DNA of 64,000 nt from Rhizobium terricola (lineage in GTDB: Bacteria; Pseudomonadota; Alphaproteobacteria; Rhizobiales; Rhizobiaceae). The stretch covers positions 47,533 to 111,532 of the forward strand of contig NZ_JABBGK010000009.1 in assembly GCF_012927355.1 (NCBI RefSeq), read 5' to 3'. Positions 52,861-62,351 of this stretch are shown here, one piece after another. Position 1 is the first letter of the stretch. Every line of letters starts with the position of its first letter. Made by a program: the position numbers and the translations under genes. Below the pieces are notes generated by a model, which had not been told where the DNA came from, ran no database searches, and saw nothing but the letters and a program-made list of their open reading frames with translations.

Positions 52861-53181
52861 TCAGGCGTCGATTTCCTCGCCGCCCAGTTCGTATTCGCGG
52901 TAAAGCGCCTCGACCTTCTCGGCAACGGTCGGCAGCGCGGTTTCGTCCGAAGCGAAGCTGGCATCCGACTGGACCGTCGACGCGGTCTTGCGGCCGCCTT
53001 CGACCATCCACAGGGCGGAGGCCAGGTTCGACGACAGCAGTGTGCTGCTGAAGGCGGAATTGCCGCTGGCGCGCGGCTTTGCCGAAGCAGCGGAATCTGC
53101 TGCGTTTTCCTCGCCGTCCTTTGCGGTATGAACGTACCGGCTATTGTATGAATAGCTGCTAAGGCCGCTATCGATCCTCAT
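52861..53181 (-). CDS. Hypothetical protein (106 aa)
   Basis: A soluble 106-residue product starting MRIDSGLSSYSYNSRYVHTA, Ser/Ala-rich in the middle and ending with an acidic helix (VEALYREYELGGEEIDA). Weak purine stretch before the ATG. No family was recognised; the Ser-rich N-terminus recalls flagellar or surface-related small proteins, but this is a loose impression. Confidence 0.6.
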   Translation of the reverse strand: MRIDSGLSSYSYNSRYVHTAKDGEENAADSAASAKPRASGNSAFSSTLLSSNLASALWMVEGGRKTASTVQSDASFASDETALPTVAEKVEALYREYELGGEEIDA

Positions 53182-53354
53182 GGCAGACACTCTCGTTCCA
53201 ACAATTAACCTTTTGTTAACCATTGAAGCTTGCGCGAAGCTTGCGCCGCAATGCAGCAATCAGGGGTTTGAGCCGGTCGGTCGCTTGACAAAATGATTCG
53301 GGCGTGACGCTGCTTCGTGACGGACGTCACACGCCGCGCCACCCCGCCCTTCGC

Positions 53355-53882
53355 TCAAGCACGCCCCTTGGCAAGCCAGGCATCGATGGCGGCGCGGGTG
53401 ATCCGCTGGTTGTTGCGATCCCAGGGGTCGGTGGTGTGGAAGACCGGCTCGCGTTCGTCCCAGCCGCTGCAGGAGAAATCGGACTGACCTGCAAAGAAGG
53501 CGACGAAGTCGGTTTCATTGTCCCAGGTGGCGATGGAATCGCCGCTATGCCCGCCGCCGTCGAAGATGTCGCAGAGCACCACGCGGTCGGCGCGGCGGAC
53601 CAGCCCCTGGCCGCAGAAGTCGCGGTGGAATTCGACGATCAGTCCTTCGCCCTCGCCGACCGAGGCAAGCTTGCGCCAGAGCGCGGTCGCGCGCGCCTGG
53701 CCGAAGGGATCTCGGGACAACCGGTCGCGCAGATAGACCGCCCGGCGCTCCATTTCCTCGGGGCTCGCATTGATGAGCTCGTAGGGCGGTTGCCAGGGCC
53801 CGGACCGGCGGATCGAACGGAGCGCGACGACAAGCACGGTGATGATCGCCGCGAGCGCCAGCAGTGGTATGACTGTCGACAT
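53355..53882 (-). CDS. Membrane-anchored hypothetical protein (175 aa)
   Basis: One N-terminal helix (about 4-23), then a soluble domain with a Cys pair and the motif DIFDGGGHSGDSIATWDNET. No family recognised. Start ATG at 53882. Confidence 0.65.
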   Translation of the reverse strand: MSTVIPLLALAAIITVLVVALRSIRRSGPWQPPYELINASPEEMERRAVYLRDRLSRDPFGQARATALWRKLASVGEGEGLIVEFHRDFCGQGLVRRADRVVLCDIFDGGGHSGDSIATWDNETDFVAFFAGQSDFSCSGWDEREPVFHTTDPWDRNNQRITRAAIDAWLAKGRA

Positions 53883-53963
53883 GCCCGGCCCTCCCCTCGG
53901 CTGCCCCGCATCATGCCAGATCGGCGGACCGGCGGATATGGCCGCACGCAGGCGGGCCAGCGC

Positions 53964-54485
53964 TCACGGCCCCTCCAATCCGGTGGCCAGTTCGGCGAGC
54001 CGGGCGACGGTGTTGATGTTGCGCGCGGTGCCGGCCTTGAGCGCAGGAAGCCTGATCTTCGAGCGGCCGGAGCCGATCGGATAGTGCACGTAGATCTCGC
54101 GGCCGCGCACCACAGCCTCCTCGCCGTCGGGCGCGAGGAAACCGTGCAGGGCGTCGTCGCCGGGCGGTTTGCCGAAGAAGCTGACGAGCACGCGCTCCGG
54201 CGCCATCGCCGCGAAGGGATTGCCGTCGAGGACGGCGCGGAGCTCCACCGGCGTGCGGAGGAAGACGCCGGGAGCCTTGCCGAGACGGTCGCCGAGCGCC
54301 GCGTTGAGCCGCGCGGCGATCTCCGCCGGATCGCCGCCGTCGCGGAAGATCAGGTTGCCGGACTGGATGTAGGTGGAGACTTCGGCGAAGCCGAGCCCCT
54401 CGGCGAGCGCCTTCAGCTCCGCCATGGGCAGTTTTCCTGTGCCACCGACATTGATGGCGCGCAGAAGGGCGACGAAGACAGGCAT
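53964..54485 (-). CDS. DUF1697 family protein
   Basis: A 173-residue protein with the DUF1697 hallmarks VALLRAINVGGTGKLPMAEL and STYIQSGNLIFRD near the N-terminus and ARNINTVARLAEL at the end. Function unknown in all members I know. The ATG at 54485 lies five bases from the stop of the antitoxin gene, so they may be co-transcribed. Confidence 0.9.
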   Translation of the reverse strand: MPVFVALLRAINVGGTGKLPMAELKALAEGLGFAEVSTYIQSGNLIFRDGGDPAEIAARLNAALGDRLGKAPGVFLRTPVELRAVLDGNPFAAMAPERVLVSFFGKPPGDDALHGFLAPDGEEAVVRGREIYVHYPIGSGRSKIRLPALKAGTARNINTVARLAELATGLEGP

Positions 54486-54490
54486 GAACC

Positions 54491-54790
54491 CTATTCCGCA
54501 GGCGCCGACGCGGGCGTGACAGTCAGCTTCAGTCCGAGAGCCCTCGCGACGCCAAGCACGGTGGAGAATTTTGGGTCTCCACGTTCGCTCAGAGCCTTGT
54601 AGAGCGCCTCCCGGGTCACGCCTGCCTCACGGGCGACGCTGGTCATACCTTTGGCCTTGGCGATCACACCAAAGGCGTTGGCGATGTGTCCGGCATCGCC
54701 ACTTTCGAAGGCATCGGTCAGCAGCGCGGCCTGTGCCTCGGCATCACTGAAGAATTCCGAGACATCGAAGGGGATGGTTTCCGTCGCCAT
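54491..54790 (-). CDS. Orphan antitoxin-like HTH protein (addiction module)
   Basis: A 99-residue protein of the HI1420-type addiction-module antidote family: a short head, then a Cro-like HTH (ANAFGVIAKAKGMTSVAREA, then GVTREALYKALSERGDP) and FSTVLGVARALGLKL. The partner RelE-like toxin normally sits directly upstream; here upstream is a 77-base gap and the low-GC 619-aa gene. Orphan antitoxin, or toxin lost. AAAGGA precedes the ATG. Confidence 0.82.
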   Translation of the reverse strand: MATETIPFDVSEFFSDAEAQAALLTDAFESGDAGHIANAFGVIAKAKGMTSVAREAGVTREALYKALSERGDPKFSTVLGVARALGLKLTVTPASAPAE

Positions 54791-54867
54791 GTCATACGTC
54801 CTTTGCCAGATCCGTGACGAAGTAAGTATCTTGAATGCATCCTTGAACGGCAACGTGGCGCAGCAAT

Positions 54868-56727
54868 CTAATACCGACAATTCCTTGTGTTCTTCAAACT
54901 GGCTTGCGCCAGATGCTCCATCTCATCCCTCTTGGCATTTCCGTTGGCAGCAGAATAGGACGGCCAGAGCTGTTCGGACGAAGCCCCAAGCCTGATCATC
55001 GTGGCCGCGGCTAGCCGACCGTAGGACCCGTACATTGGCAGAAGTCCCTGCTGCAGCCAGGCTGTCATCTGGGGCAAGGCCGAGCTTGCGGTGGGACCTG
55101 CACGACATAACCCGATCATACCCGCGAGGTAGGGATGCTGAAATGTGTTCGACTGAAACGACTCCTTGCCGCCACTGAGGCCGGTACGCACGAGACGCAG
55201 CAAAGTCGGGGCGGCGGCCTCGCCGAATATCGAAAGACGAGACAACGCTTCCCGCGCATGCTCCCTAGCCTCCGGCTTGAGCGCTAGCCCGACAAGCCCA
55301 TTGATATGGGGAGTCAACGCTTCATCGGGGAGCGCGCCAATGCCGATTGAGAGATTTTGCAGAGATTGCGATTCACTGACATTCAGGCTCTCAGACCAGG
55401 TCACTCCTGCCGCGGCACGCGTCATGAAGACGTTTGCAAGATGAGAGAGATTCTCGGCAGAGCCTCTCGAAGAAGCAACGAGGCTGTATAGCCTGGGCGG
55501 CGGCGGATAACGTGGATCATCGAGAATGCGGAGCGCTAGTGCCTCGCTACGCTTGTCCAGTTTCGTTCTGTCACCGAGCGCGATACGATCGAACAGGTTT
55601 GCGAAGGCATCCCATTCGCTGCGCGTCACCGCCCGGTTCGCCGCTAGCGCGTTCTCGATCTTGGCGAAAATCTCTTGCTCCGCGCCACGGCCATCCAGGG
55701 CGAGGTTCAATCCAAGGGTTCCGGTGAGGAACGCCCCCCAAGCCCCATCCCCTCTGGATGGGTCGTCGACGTTGATTGCCTTATGCCATCGCCACCAACC
55801 TGGTTCCATCTTGAATTCGGATCCACTGTTGATCACCGGCAAGTAGAGCGGCCCAAAGGGGTAGTAGTTGATTGAGGTTCGGCGGTAGACTTCGACGAAC
55901 GCCCCGTCAGCCCCGCGGAAATAGACGTTCAAACGGGATGCCGCCACGGTATCCGCTGCGAGGTCAAATCCCGCCTCAAGCGGTCTTAGCGCCCGCTTAA
56001 TTTCGCCCTGCGTTATGACAACTTCAGCGTCCTTCAGAGTCGTTGGCCGTCGGACCAGGCACTCGCCATTGGCGATCCTCAGCTTAATCAGGTCAACAGC
56101 GTTCACGCGCGAACCTTTGCCCTCATTTTCCGCAGGCAGATCCAGAGTGTGCCAACCCGGTTTGAATGCAACAACTGGGCACACTTTCTGCTTCTGTATG
56201 CTGAATTCGAGTGCCTGCTCGCTACCGGTTGGCGGACTTTCCGGCTGACTTGAAAGTGCAATGAGAACGCGGTCGGCGGCGCCGGAAAGCAAGGCGTGCA
56301 GGCAAAAACCATCGCATTGCGTCGTGTCCCGTTCATAGTTGTGGGCCTTTTTCACGGCTATGGAGGAGCGCCCCAGCGGTAAGTGGATGTCGTCATGATC
56401 GGCGCTAGCCAAGGACTCAGCTTGACTTTCAATCGGACCGTTGAGCAGCAACGGCGGCAAGCTCAAGAGTGCTAGAGAAAGGCCCAAGGCACTCGCCAGT
56501 CGTATCGACCATCTGGCCTTGATGACGCTGTAGAACAACAAGAAGAGAAACAGAAGTACGAAAGCAGTCGGAGCCAGCCACATGAGAAAGGCCACCGGGA
56601 GGCCAAACCCGGTGAATGCGAGAATGATAGTCAACTCCGGAACAGCGAAGACCAAGAGGCCCAAACCAAAGAGAATGAGAACCACCAAGGATAGGAATGC
56701 AGCTAAACGATCACCTTTTGCACTCAT
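54868..56727 (-). CDS. Large hypothetical membrane-anchored protein, lower GC
   Basis: A 619-residue protein with three N-terminal hydrophobic helices (about 9-31, 36-60, 66-88) and a long soluble part. The C-terminal 250 residues, rich in Ala/Leu helices, may be HEAT-like. No family was recognised. The GC content is visibly lower than in neighbouring genes and uses AT-rich codons freely, a sign of transfer. Start ATG at 56727, with weak ribosome binding site. Confidence 0.75.
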   Translation of the reverse strand: MSAKGDRLAAFLSLVVLILFGLGLLVFAVPELTIILAFTGFGLPVAFLMWLAPTAFVLLFLFLLFYSVIKARWSIRLASALGLSLALLSLPPLLLNGPIESQAESLASADHDDIHLPLGRSSIAVKKAHNYERDTTQCDGFCLHALLSGAADRVLIALSSQPESPPTGSEQALEFSIQKQKVCPVVAFKPGWHTLDLPAENEGKGSRVNAVDLIKLRIANGECLVRRPTTLKDAEVVITQGEIKRALRPLEAGFDLAADTVAASRLNVYFRGADGAFVEVYRRTSINYYPFGPLYLPVINSGSEFKMEPGWWRWHKAINVDDPSRGDGAWGAFLTGTLGLNLALDGRGAEQEIFAKIENALAANRAVTRSEWDAFANLFDRIALGDRTKLDKRSEALALRILDDPRYPPPPRLYSLVASSRGSAENLSHLANVFMTRAAAGVTWSESLNVSESQSLQNLSIGIGALPDEALTPHINGLVGLALKPEAREHAREALSRLSIFGEAAAPTLLRLVRTGLSGGKESFQSNTFQHPYLAGMIGLCRAGPTASSALPQMTAWLQQGLLPMYGSYGRLAAATMIRLGASSEQLWPSYSAANGNAKRDEMEHLAQASLKNTRNCRY

Positions 56728-56892
56728 GCACTGAGCCCCGCTGTGTGTGAGTAACTGCACCCCCGGTCACGACGGCTTCGGACCTTCGGCGGCGCAACAT
56801 AACAACGCAGAGTTGAAGAACAAATTAACGAACTTCCTTCGTTTGTCGCTGACCAATCGAAAGAGCGCGCTGCCGGACGGGCGGCCGCCCCC

Positions 56893-59001
56893 TCACATCT
56901 TCCCCGCCACCTTGATGGCGAAGGCGTATTCGAAGGCGATCTCTTCCAGGCGCTGGAAGCGGCCGGACTTGCCGCCGTGGCCGGCGGACATGTTGGTCTT
57001 CAGCAGGAAAGGGCCGGCCTCGGGCGCGTTTTCACGCAGTCTCGCGATCCACTTGGTCGGCTCCCAGTAGGTGACGCGCGGATCGGTGAGGCCGGAGAGC
57101 GCGAGGATCGGCGGATAGGGTTTTGCGCCGACATTGTCGTAGGGGCTGTAGGCGGCGATCCAGCGGTATTCCTCTTCGGACTCGATCGGATTGCCCCATT
57201 CGCCCCATTCCGGCGGGGTGAGCGGCAGGGTGTCGTCGAGCATGGTGTTCAACACGTCGACGAAGGGCACGGCGGCGATGATGCCGGCGAATTTCTCCGG
57301 CGCCATGTTGGCGACCGCGCCCATCAGCATGCCGCCGGCGGAACCGCCCTCGGCGATGATGTTTTCGTAAGCCGTGAAGCGCTCCTTCACCAGATGATCG
57401 GCGGCGGCGATGAAGTCCTTGAAGGTGTTTTCCTTCTTTTCCATCTTGCCGTCTTCGTACCAGGCGTAGCCCTTGTCCTTGCCGCCGCGGATATGGGCGA
57501 CCGCATAGACGAAGCCGCGATCGGCGAGCGACAGCGCATTCGTCGAGAAGCCGGCCGGGATGGTGATGCCATAGGCTCCGTAGCCGTAGAGCAGGCAGGG
57601 GGCCGAGCCGTCGAGGGGCGTGTCCTTGCGGTAGAGCAGCGTCACCGGCACGATTTCGCCGTCATGGGCGGCGGCCAGCACGCGGCGGGTCACGTAGTCG
57701 TCCGGATTGTGACCCGACGGCACTTCCTGGGTCTTGAGCAGCACGCGCTCGCGGGTCGTCATGTCGTAGTCGAAGAGTTGGCTTGGCGTCGTCATCGACG
57801 AATAGGAGAAACGGATGACGTCGGTGTCGTATTCGGCGGCCCCCTGCAGGCCCAGCGAGTAGGCCTCCTCGTCGAAGGCGATCGCATGTTCCTCGCCGGT
57901 CTTGCGGTCGCGGATCATGATTTCCGGCAGGCCGTTGCGGCGCTGCAGCCAGACGAGATGACGGGCAAAGGCCATGTGGTTGAGGATCAAGAGGCCCGGG
58001 GTGTGGGGAACCACTTCCTTCCAGTTCTCCTTGCCGGGCGCGGCAACCGGCGCCTCGACGATCTTGAAGTCCTTGGCGTCGCCGTCATTGGTCAGGATGT
58101 AGAAGACGTCGCCGCCCTCGGTCATCGAATACTCGACGCCCTCCTCGCGCTCGGCGACCAGTTTCGGCTCGGCCGACAGGTCATTCGTCGACAGGATGCG
58201 GTATTCCGACGTCTCGTGGTCGTGGATGTCGAGATAGATGAAGTCGTCGAGCAGCGAGCCGCCGACTCCCATGAAGAAGCCCGGATCCTTTTCCTCGTAG
58301 ACCAGCCGGTCTTCCGACTGCGGCTGGCCAACGATGTGATGAAAGACCTTGGAGGGGCGATGGTTCTCGTCCTGGAGCGTGTAGAAGAAGCTCTTGCCGT
58401 CCGGCGCCCAGGCGCCGCCGCCGCCGGTGTTCTCGATCACGTCGGCCAGATCCTCGCCGGTCTCGAGATTGCGGATGCGCAGCGTGAAATATTCCGAGCC
58501 CTTGTCGTCATAACCCCAGATGCCGAAGGCATGGTCGCTGGTGTGATCGAGGCCGGCGAGACGGAAATAGTCCTTGCCGGTGGCTTCCTTGTCGCCGTCG
58601 AGCAGAAGCTTGCGGTTCGCCTCGTCCTTGTGGTCGGCGTCGCGCGGGATGCGGAAATAACGCGGCTGCTCGCCGCCGGTGACGAAGGCGGTGCCGTAGG
58701 CGAAGGGGCCGTCCTTCATCGGGATGGAACTGTCGTCCTCCTTGATGCGGCCCTTCATCTCGGCAAACAGCGTCTTCTGCAGATCCTTCGTGTCGGCCAT
58801 GGCCGCTTCCATGTAGGCGTTTTCCGCCTCAAGATGGCTGCGCAGCGCAGCGTCGAGCAGGCTCGGGTCCTTGAACATCGCCTGCCAGTTGTCGGCCCGC
58901 ATCCAGGCATAGTCGTCGCTGCGGGTGATGCCGTGGCGCGTATCGGACACGGGCTTCTTCTCGGCGACGGGAGGCTTCGGCAGATTGGAAAAAACGGACA
59001 A
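56893..59001 (-). CDS. ptrB: Oligopeptidase B
   Basis: A 702-residue serine peptidase (S9A): N-terminal beta-propeller, C-terminal hydrolase with nucleophile in GGSAGGMLMGA and LSGLTDPRVTYWEPTKW with the catalytic Asp. Cleaves after basic residues in short peptides; cytoplasmic. Start chosen: a TTG at 59001 with AAGGAAGG seven bases upstream, giving a family-like beginning SVFSNLPKPPVAEKKP. The ATG 81 bases upstream has no ribosome binding site. Confidence 0.93.
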   Translation of the reverse strand: MSVFSNLPKPPVAEKKPVSDTRHGITRSDDYAWMRADNWQAMFKDPSLLDAALRSHLEAENAYMEAAMADTKDLQKTLFAEMKGRIKEDDSSIPMKDGPFAYGTAFVTGGEQPRYFRIPRDADHKDEANRKLLLDGDKEATGKDYFRLAGLDHTSDHAFGIWGYDDKGSEYFTLRIRNLETGEDLADVIENTGGGGAWAPDGKSFFYTLQDENHRPSKVFHHIVGQPQSEDRLVYEEKDPGFFMGVGGSLLDDFIYLDIHDHETSEYRILSTNDLSAEPKLVAEREEGVEYSMTEGGDVFYILTNDGDAKDFKIVEAPVAAPGKENWKEVVPHTPGLLILNHMAFARHLVWLQRRNGLPEIMIRDRKTGEEHAIAFDEEAYSLGLQGAAEYDTDVIRFSYSSMTTPSQLFDYDMTTRERVLLKTQEVPSGHNPDDYVTRRVLAAAHDGEIVPVTLLYRKDTPLDGSAPCLLYGYGAYGITIPAGFSTNALSLADRGFVYAVAHIRGGKDKGYAWYEDGKMEKKENTFKDFIAAADHLVKERFTAYENIIAEGGSAGGMLMGAVANMAPEKFAGIIAAVPFVDVLNTMLDDTLPLTPPEWGEWGNPIESEEEYRWIAAYSPYDNVGAKPYPPILALSGLTDPRVTYWEPTKWIARLRENAPEAGPFLLKTNMSAGHGGKSGRFQRLEEIAFEYAFAIKVAGKM

Positions 59002-59161
59002 GAGAGGACCTTCCTTCAGGCAGGAAATCGGAAAAGTGTCCGTCGAGAGATAGAGAGGCCGGGGCTGCGGATCAAGGCGCAATTGCGTTCTCGACCGCGA
59101 CCGAGGCAGTCACACGAAAGGGGCGCGGCGCGGTCAGCAGGTCCGCCGGACAGCCATGGGA

Positions 59162-60289
59162 TCAGCGATAGGTGCGCAGGTAATGGCCTTCGAAATAGCG
59201 CTTCAGCCAGTGGAAGATCTTCATCTTCGGCCCGAGGAAGCTGCGCTTCTCGCTGCGATAGACGAGCATCGCGGTGTCGAGCATGTCGACGATGCAGATC
59301 AGTTCGGGCTTGAAGTCGACCGTCGGCGCACCGCCCTTCAGCACGGCGGCGATATTTTCGGCGGCGGCCTTGGCCTGCAGGTCGGCCTGGTGTGCCTGCT
59401 TCGGCAGCCAGTCCGGCCCGGGGAAACTGCCGCTGTCGCCGACCACCCAGACGTTCGGGCGATCCTTGACGCGGCACTTTTCGTCGGCCGCGATCATACC
59501 GCCGGGAGAGAGCGGAAGATCGGCCTCGGCAAGCCAGGCGGGGCCGGTCAGCCCCGGCATGAAAAGGATGAGATCGGCGGCAAACTCGCCGCCTTCGGTC
59601 ACCACCTTGTCGGCCTCGAAGCGGACCATCTTGTGGCCGAGCCGGGTTTCGATGCCGCGCCTTGCCATCTCCGCCAGCAGGCCGTCGACCGCCTTGTCGC
59701 CCAGCCGCTGGCCGGGCCGCGTCGAGGGATTGAAGAAGATCAGCTTGAACCGCTCCCGCCTTCCCTGACGGCGCAACAGGCTGTCGATGATAAAGAGGAA
59801 TTCAAACATCGGCCCGCCGCGTACGGCGCCCGGCTCGTTCGGATTGGCCCCGAAACCGACGGCGATCGTGCCGCCGCTCATGGCGTCCAGCCTGCGGGCG
59901 ATCTCCTCACCGACGGCCACGCCCTCGCAGGGGATCAGCGCATGCTCGATGCCCGGCAGCTTGCGGATGAAGCGGCCGCCGGTGGCGATCACCAGCTGGT
60001 CGTTGGCAAACTCGCCGGCCTCGGTCTTCACCACACGGCCGTCGGCGGAAAGGCCCGTCACAGATGCCTTGACATGGCGCACGCGATGTTCGGCGAAGAA
60101 ATGGGAGAGCGGGATCTTCAGTTCGGGACCTTTTCGCAGGCCGGCCGGCAACCAGATCGAGCTCGGCAGGTAGTGCAGCTCGTCGCGCGGCGAAATCACG
60201 GTGATTTCATCCCGGACTCCACTGCGGCGCAGTTCCCGAACGGTGGTGAGCGCCCCGAAACCGGAGCCGAGTACGGTGATGTTGGCCAC
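59162..60289 (-). CDS. SQR-like FAD-dependent oxidoreductase
   Basis: A 375-residue flavoprotein of the sulfide:quinone oxidoreductase/flavocytochrome superfamily. FAD motif ITVLGSGFGALTTVRELRRS; second GG motif VVGDSGSFPGPDWLPKQ. The middle catalytic Cys of SQR is replaced (GFGANPNEPG), so it may not be a true SQR. The start is a GTG at 60289 with AGGAG six bases upstream, better than any ATG. Two perfect palindromes lie upstream. Confidence 0.82.
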   Translation of the reverse strand: MANITVLGSGFGALTTVRELRRSGVRDEITVISPRDELHYLPSSIWLPAGLRKGPELKIPLSHFFAEHRVRHVKASVTGLSADGRVVKTEAGEFANDQLVIATGGRFIRKLPGIEHALIPCEGVAVGEEIARRLDAMSGGTIAVGFGANPNEPGAVRGGPMFEFLFIIDSLLRRQGRRERFKLIFFNPSTRPGQRLGDKAVDGLLAEMARRGIETRLGHKMVRFEADKVVTEGGEFAADLILFMPGLTGPAWLAEADLPLSPGGMIAADEKCRVKDRPNVWVVGDSGSFPGPDWLPKQAHQADLQAKAAAENIAAVLKGGAPTVDFKPELICIVDMLDTAMLVYRSEKRSFLGPKMKIFHWLKRYFEGHYLRTYR

Positions 60290-60304
60290 AGAGATCTCCT
60301 GCAA

Positions 60305-60330
60305 AAGAAACGTTTCTTCATATATATGAA
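60305..60330. promoter_or_regulatory. Tandem perfect palindromes upstream of the SQR-like gene
   Basis: AAGAAACGTTTCTT (60305-60318) and TTCATATATATGAA (60317-60330) are both perfect 14-bp palindromes overlapping by two bases. They start about 16 bases before the GTG, so a bound protein would block transcription or initiation. ArsR-type sulfur sensors bind AT-rich palindromes of this kind. Confidence 0.65.
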
Positions 60331-60577
60331 GGTTCCTCTCTATTTCAAAGAGGCGCTTCGCCGCAGCACCTGCAGGGATGGCGACGCGGTATGGCAAGGA
60401 AGGCAGAAACTCGGCTGCCGAAACGGAGCGGCGCCATTGAGCCAACGGTGGCGGCGGACCGGCGCGGTCCGAAAGATTGCCGTCCCGTTAACGGCGCATT
60501 GTCAGGATTAACCTTTCACGCAACGGTTGTTTAGGTTTTTTCGAATATGTTCATATTGAAACCTGGGCCGATATTCG

Positions 60578-62320
60578 ATGACAGCCACCACTGCGACATC
60601 ACCACTTTCCGATCCCCTCACCCGTCGGGTGAAAGCGCTCGAACTTGCCATGGAGAACCTGCCGGTCGCGGTCGGGCTGTTCCAGCTGGACGGGCGCCCG
60701 CTCTATCTCAACCGCAGCTTTCGCGACTTCTACCGCGTCGAGGAGCGCTGGAGCGAGGACATCACCTTCGCCGAGATGATCAGTTCCGGCGCCTTCTGGG
60801 ACTGGAAGAACGATCCCCAGGTGTTCTTTGAACGCCTGCTGGCGACGCTGAAGCGCGACGGCGTCTTCGAGGCGCAGAACGATATCGGCGGACGCACGGT
60901 CTTCATTCACGACCGCCTGCTCGAGGGCGACCTGATCCTCACCACCCAGCGCGACGTGACCGACCAGGTCAAGGCGGAGAAGCGCGTGTCCTTCCTCGCC
61001 AGCCATGACGTGCTGACCGAACTTCCGAACCGCGCCACCTTCAACGACACGCTCGACAGCCGAATTGCCGAGGCACGCGCTACGCGCCGCAAGCTCAGCC
61101 TGCTGACGGTCGACGTCGACCGGTTCAAGGACATCAACGACGTGTTCGGCCATGCGGCCGGCGACGTCGTGCTCTCGGCAATGGCGGAACGGTTCAAGCA
61201 GTGCCTCGGGCCTGACGACATCGTGGCGCGCCTCGGCGGCGACGAATTCTGCTTCCTCTCCTCCGGCGCCAACCAGCCCGAGAGCGCCAACCTCTTGGCG
61301 CGCCGGCTGAGCGAGGCGGCAAAGGCGCCGATCCATTTCAACGGGCACACGCTCAAGGTGGGTCTTTCGATCGGGCTTGCCGTCTATCCCCAGGACGGAA
61401 AGGACCGTGCGGCACTCCTCAACAGTTCCGATGCCGCCCTCTACAGGGCAAAGGCCGAGGGGCGCGGCGTGATCCGCAGTTTCGATTCCTCCATGGACAA
61501 GCGCATGCACGACCAGCGGATCCTGCAGCGCGACCTGCAGGGCGCGATCGCGCGTGGCGAACTGGAACTGCACTACCAGCCGCAGGCGACCGTGGACTGC
61601 ACCGTCTACGGTTTCGAGGCGCTGGTCCGCTGGCGTCATCCGTCCCGCGGCCTGCTCGGGCCGGCGACCTTCGTGCCCGTCGCCGAGGAAAGCGGCCTGA
61701 TCGTCGAGATCGGCGAATGGGTCCTGCGCGAGGCCTGCCGCGAGGCGACCACCTGGCAGTCTCCTCTGAAACTCTCGGTCAACCTCTCGCCCGTGCAGTT
61801 CCGCCACGGCGATCTCGTGCAGCTGGTGCACGGGGTCCTGCTCGAGACAGGGCTCAATCCCACCCGGCTGGAACTCGAAGTCACCGAAGGCGTGCTGGTG
61901 CGCGATTTTTCACGCGCGCTCTATACGCTGCGGGCATTGAAGGCGCTCGGGGTACAGATCGCCATGGACGATTTCGGCACCGGCTATTCGTCGCTCTCCT
62001 ACCTGCAGGCCTTTCCCTTCGACACGCTGAAGATCGACAAGTCGTTCATCGCGCGGCTGGCAAAGGACCATCATGCCGACGAGATCGTGCGGGCGGTGAT
62101 CGGGCTCGGTCGCGGGCTCAACATCCCGGTGGTGGCCGAGGGCGTGGAGACAGACCTGCAGCGCTCCTTCCTCGAACGGGAGCAATGCCAGAACATCCAG
62201 GGCTACCTGATCGGCAAGCCCTTGCCGATCGGGGACTATGGCGCACTGACGGATCCCTCGACCGAGATGGACGAGATCGAAGCGCAGCCGGTGCCGCGGC
62301 GGCAGGCCCGTAAGGCCTGA
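60578..62320 (+). CDS. PAS-GGDEF-EAL signalling protein
   Basis: A 580-residue cytoplasmic protein: a PAS-like domain (about 15-130, VAVGLFQLDGRPLYLNRSFR), a GGDEF domain with RLGGDEF and an EAL domain with GFEALVRW and MDDFGTGYSSLSY. All catalytic motifs look complete. Unlike the two tandem GGDEF-EAL paralogs at 36-40 kb, it has no membrane helices. A small inverted repeat AATAT-GTTC-ATATT (60544-60557) lies upstream. Confidence 0.93.
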   Translation: MTATTATSPLSDPLTRRVKALELAMENLPVAVGLFQLDGRPLYLNRSFRDFYRVEERWSEDITFAEMISSGAFWDWKNDPQVFFERLLATLKRDGVFEAQNDIGGRTVFIHDRLLEGDLILTTQRDVTDQVKAEKRVSFLASHDVLTELPNRATFNDTLDSRIAEARATRRKLSLLTVDVDRFKDINDVFGHAAGDVVLSAMAERFKQCLGPDDIVARLGGDEFCFLSSGANQPESANLLARRLSEAAKAPIHFNGHTLKVGLSIGLAVYPQDGKDRAALLNSSDAALYRAKAEGRGVIRSFDSSMDKRMHDQRILQRDLQGAIARGELELHYQPQATVDCTVYGFEALVRWRHPSRGLLGPATFVPVAEESGLIVEIGEWVLREACREATTWQSPLKLSVNLSPVQFRHGDLVQLVHGVLLETGLNPTRLELEVTEGVLVRDFSRALYTLRALKALGVQIAMDDFGTGYSSLSYLQAFPFDTLKIDKSFIARLAKDHHADEIVRAVIGLGRGLNIPVVAEGVETDLQRSFLEREQCQNIQGYLIGKPLPIGDYGALTDPSTEMDEIEAQPVPRRQARKA

Positions 62321-62351
62321 CGCCGAAAGCGCAGTCCCGCCCGCAGGTGTC

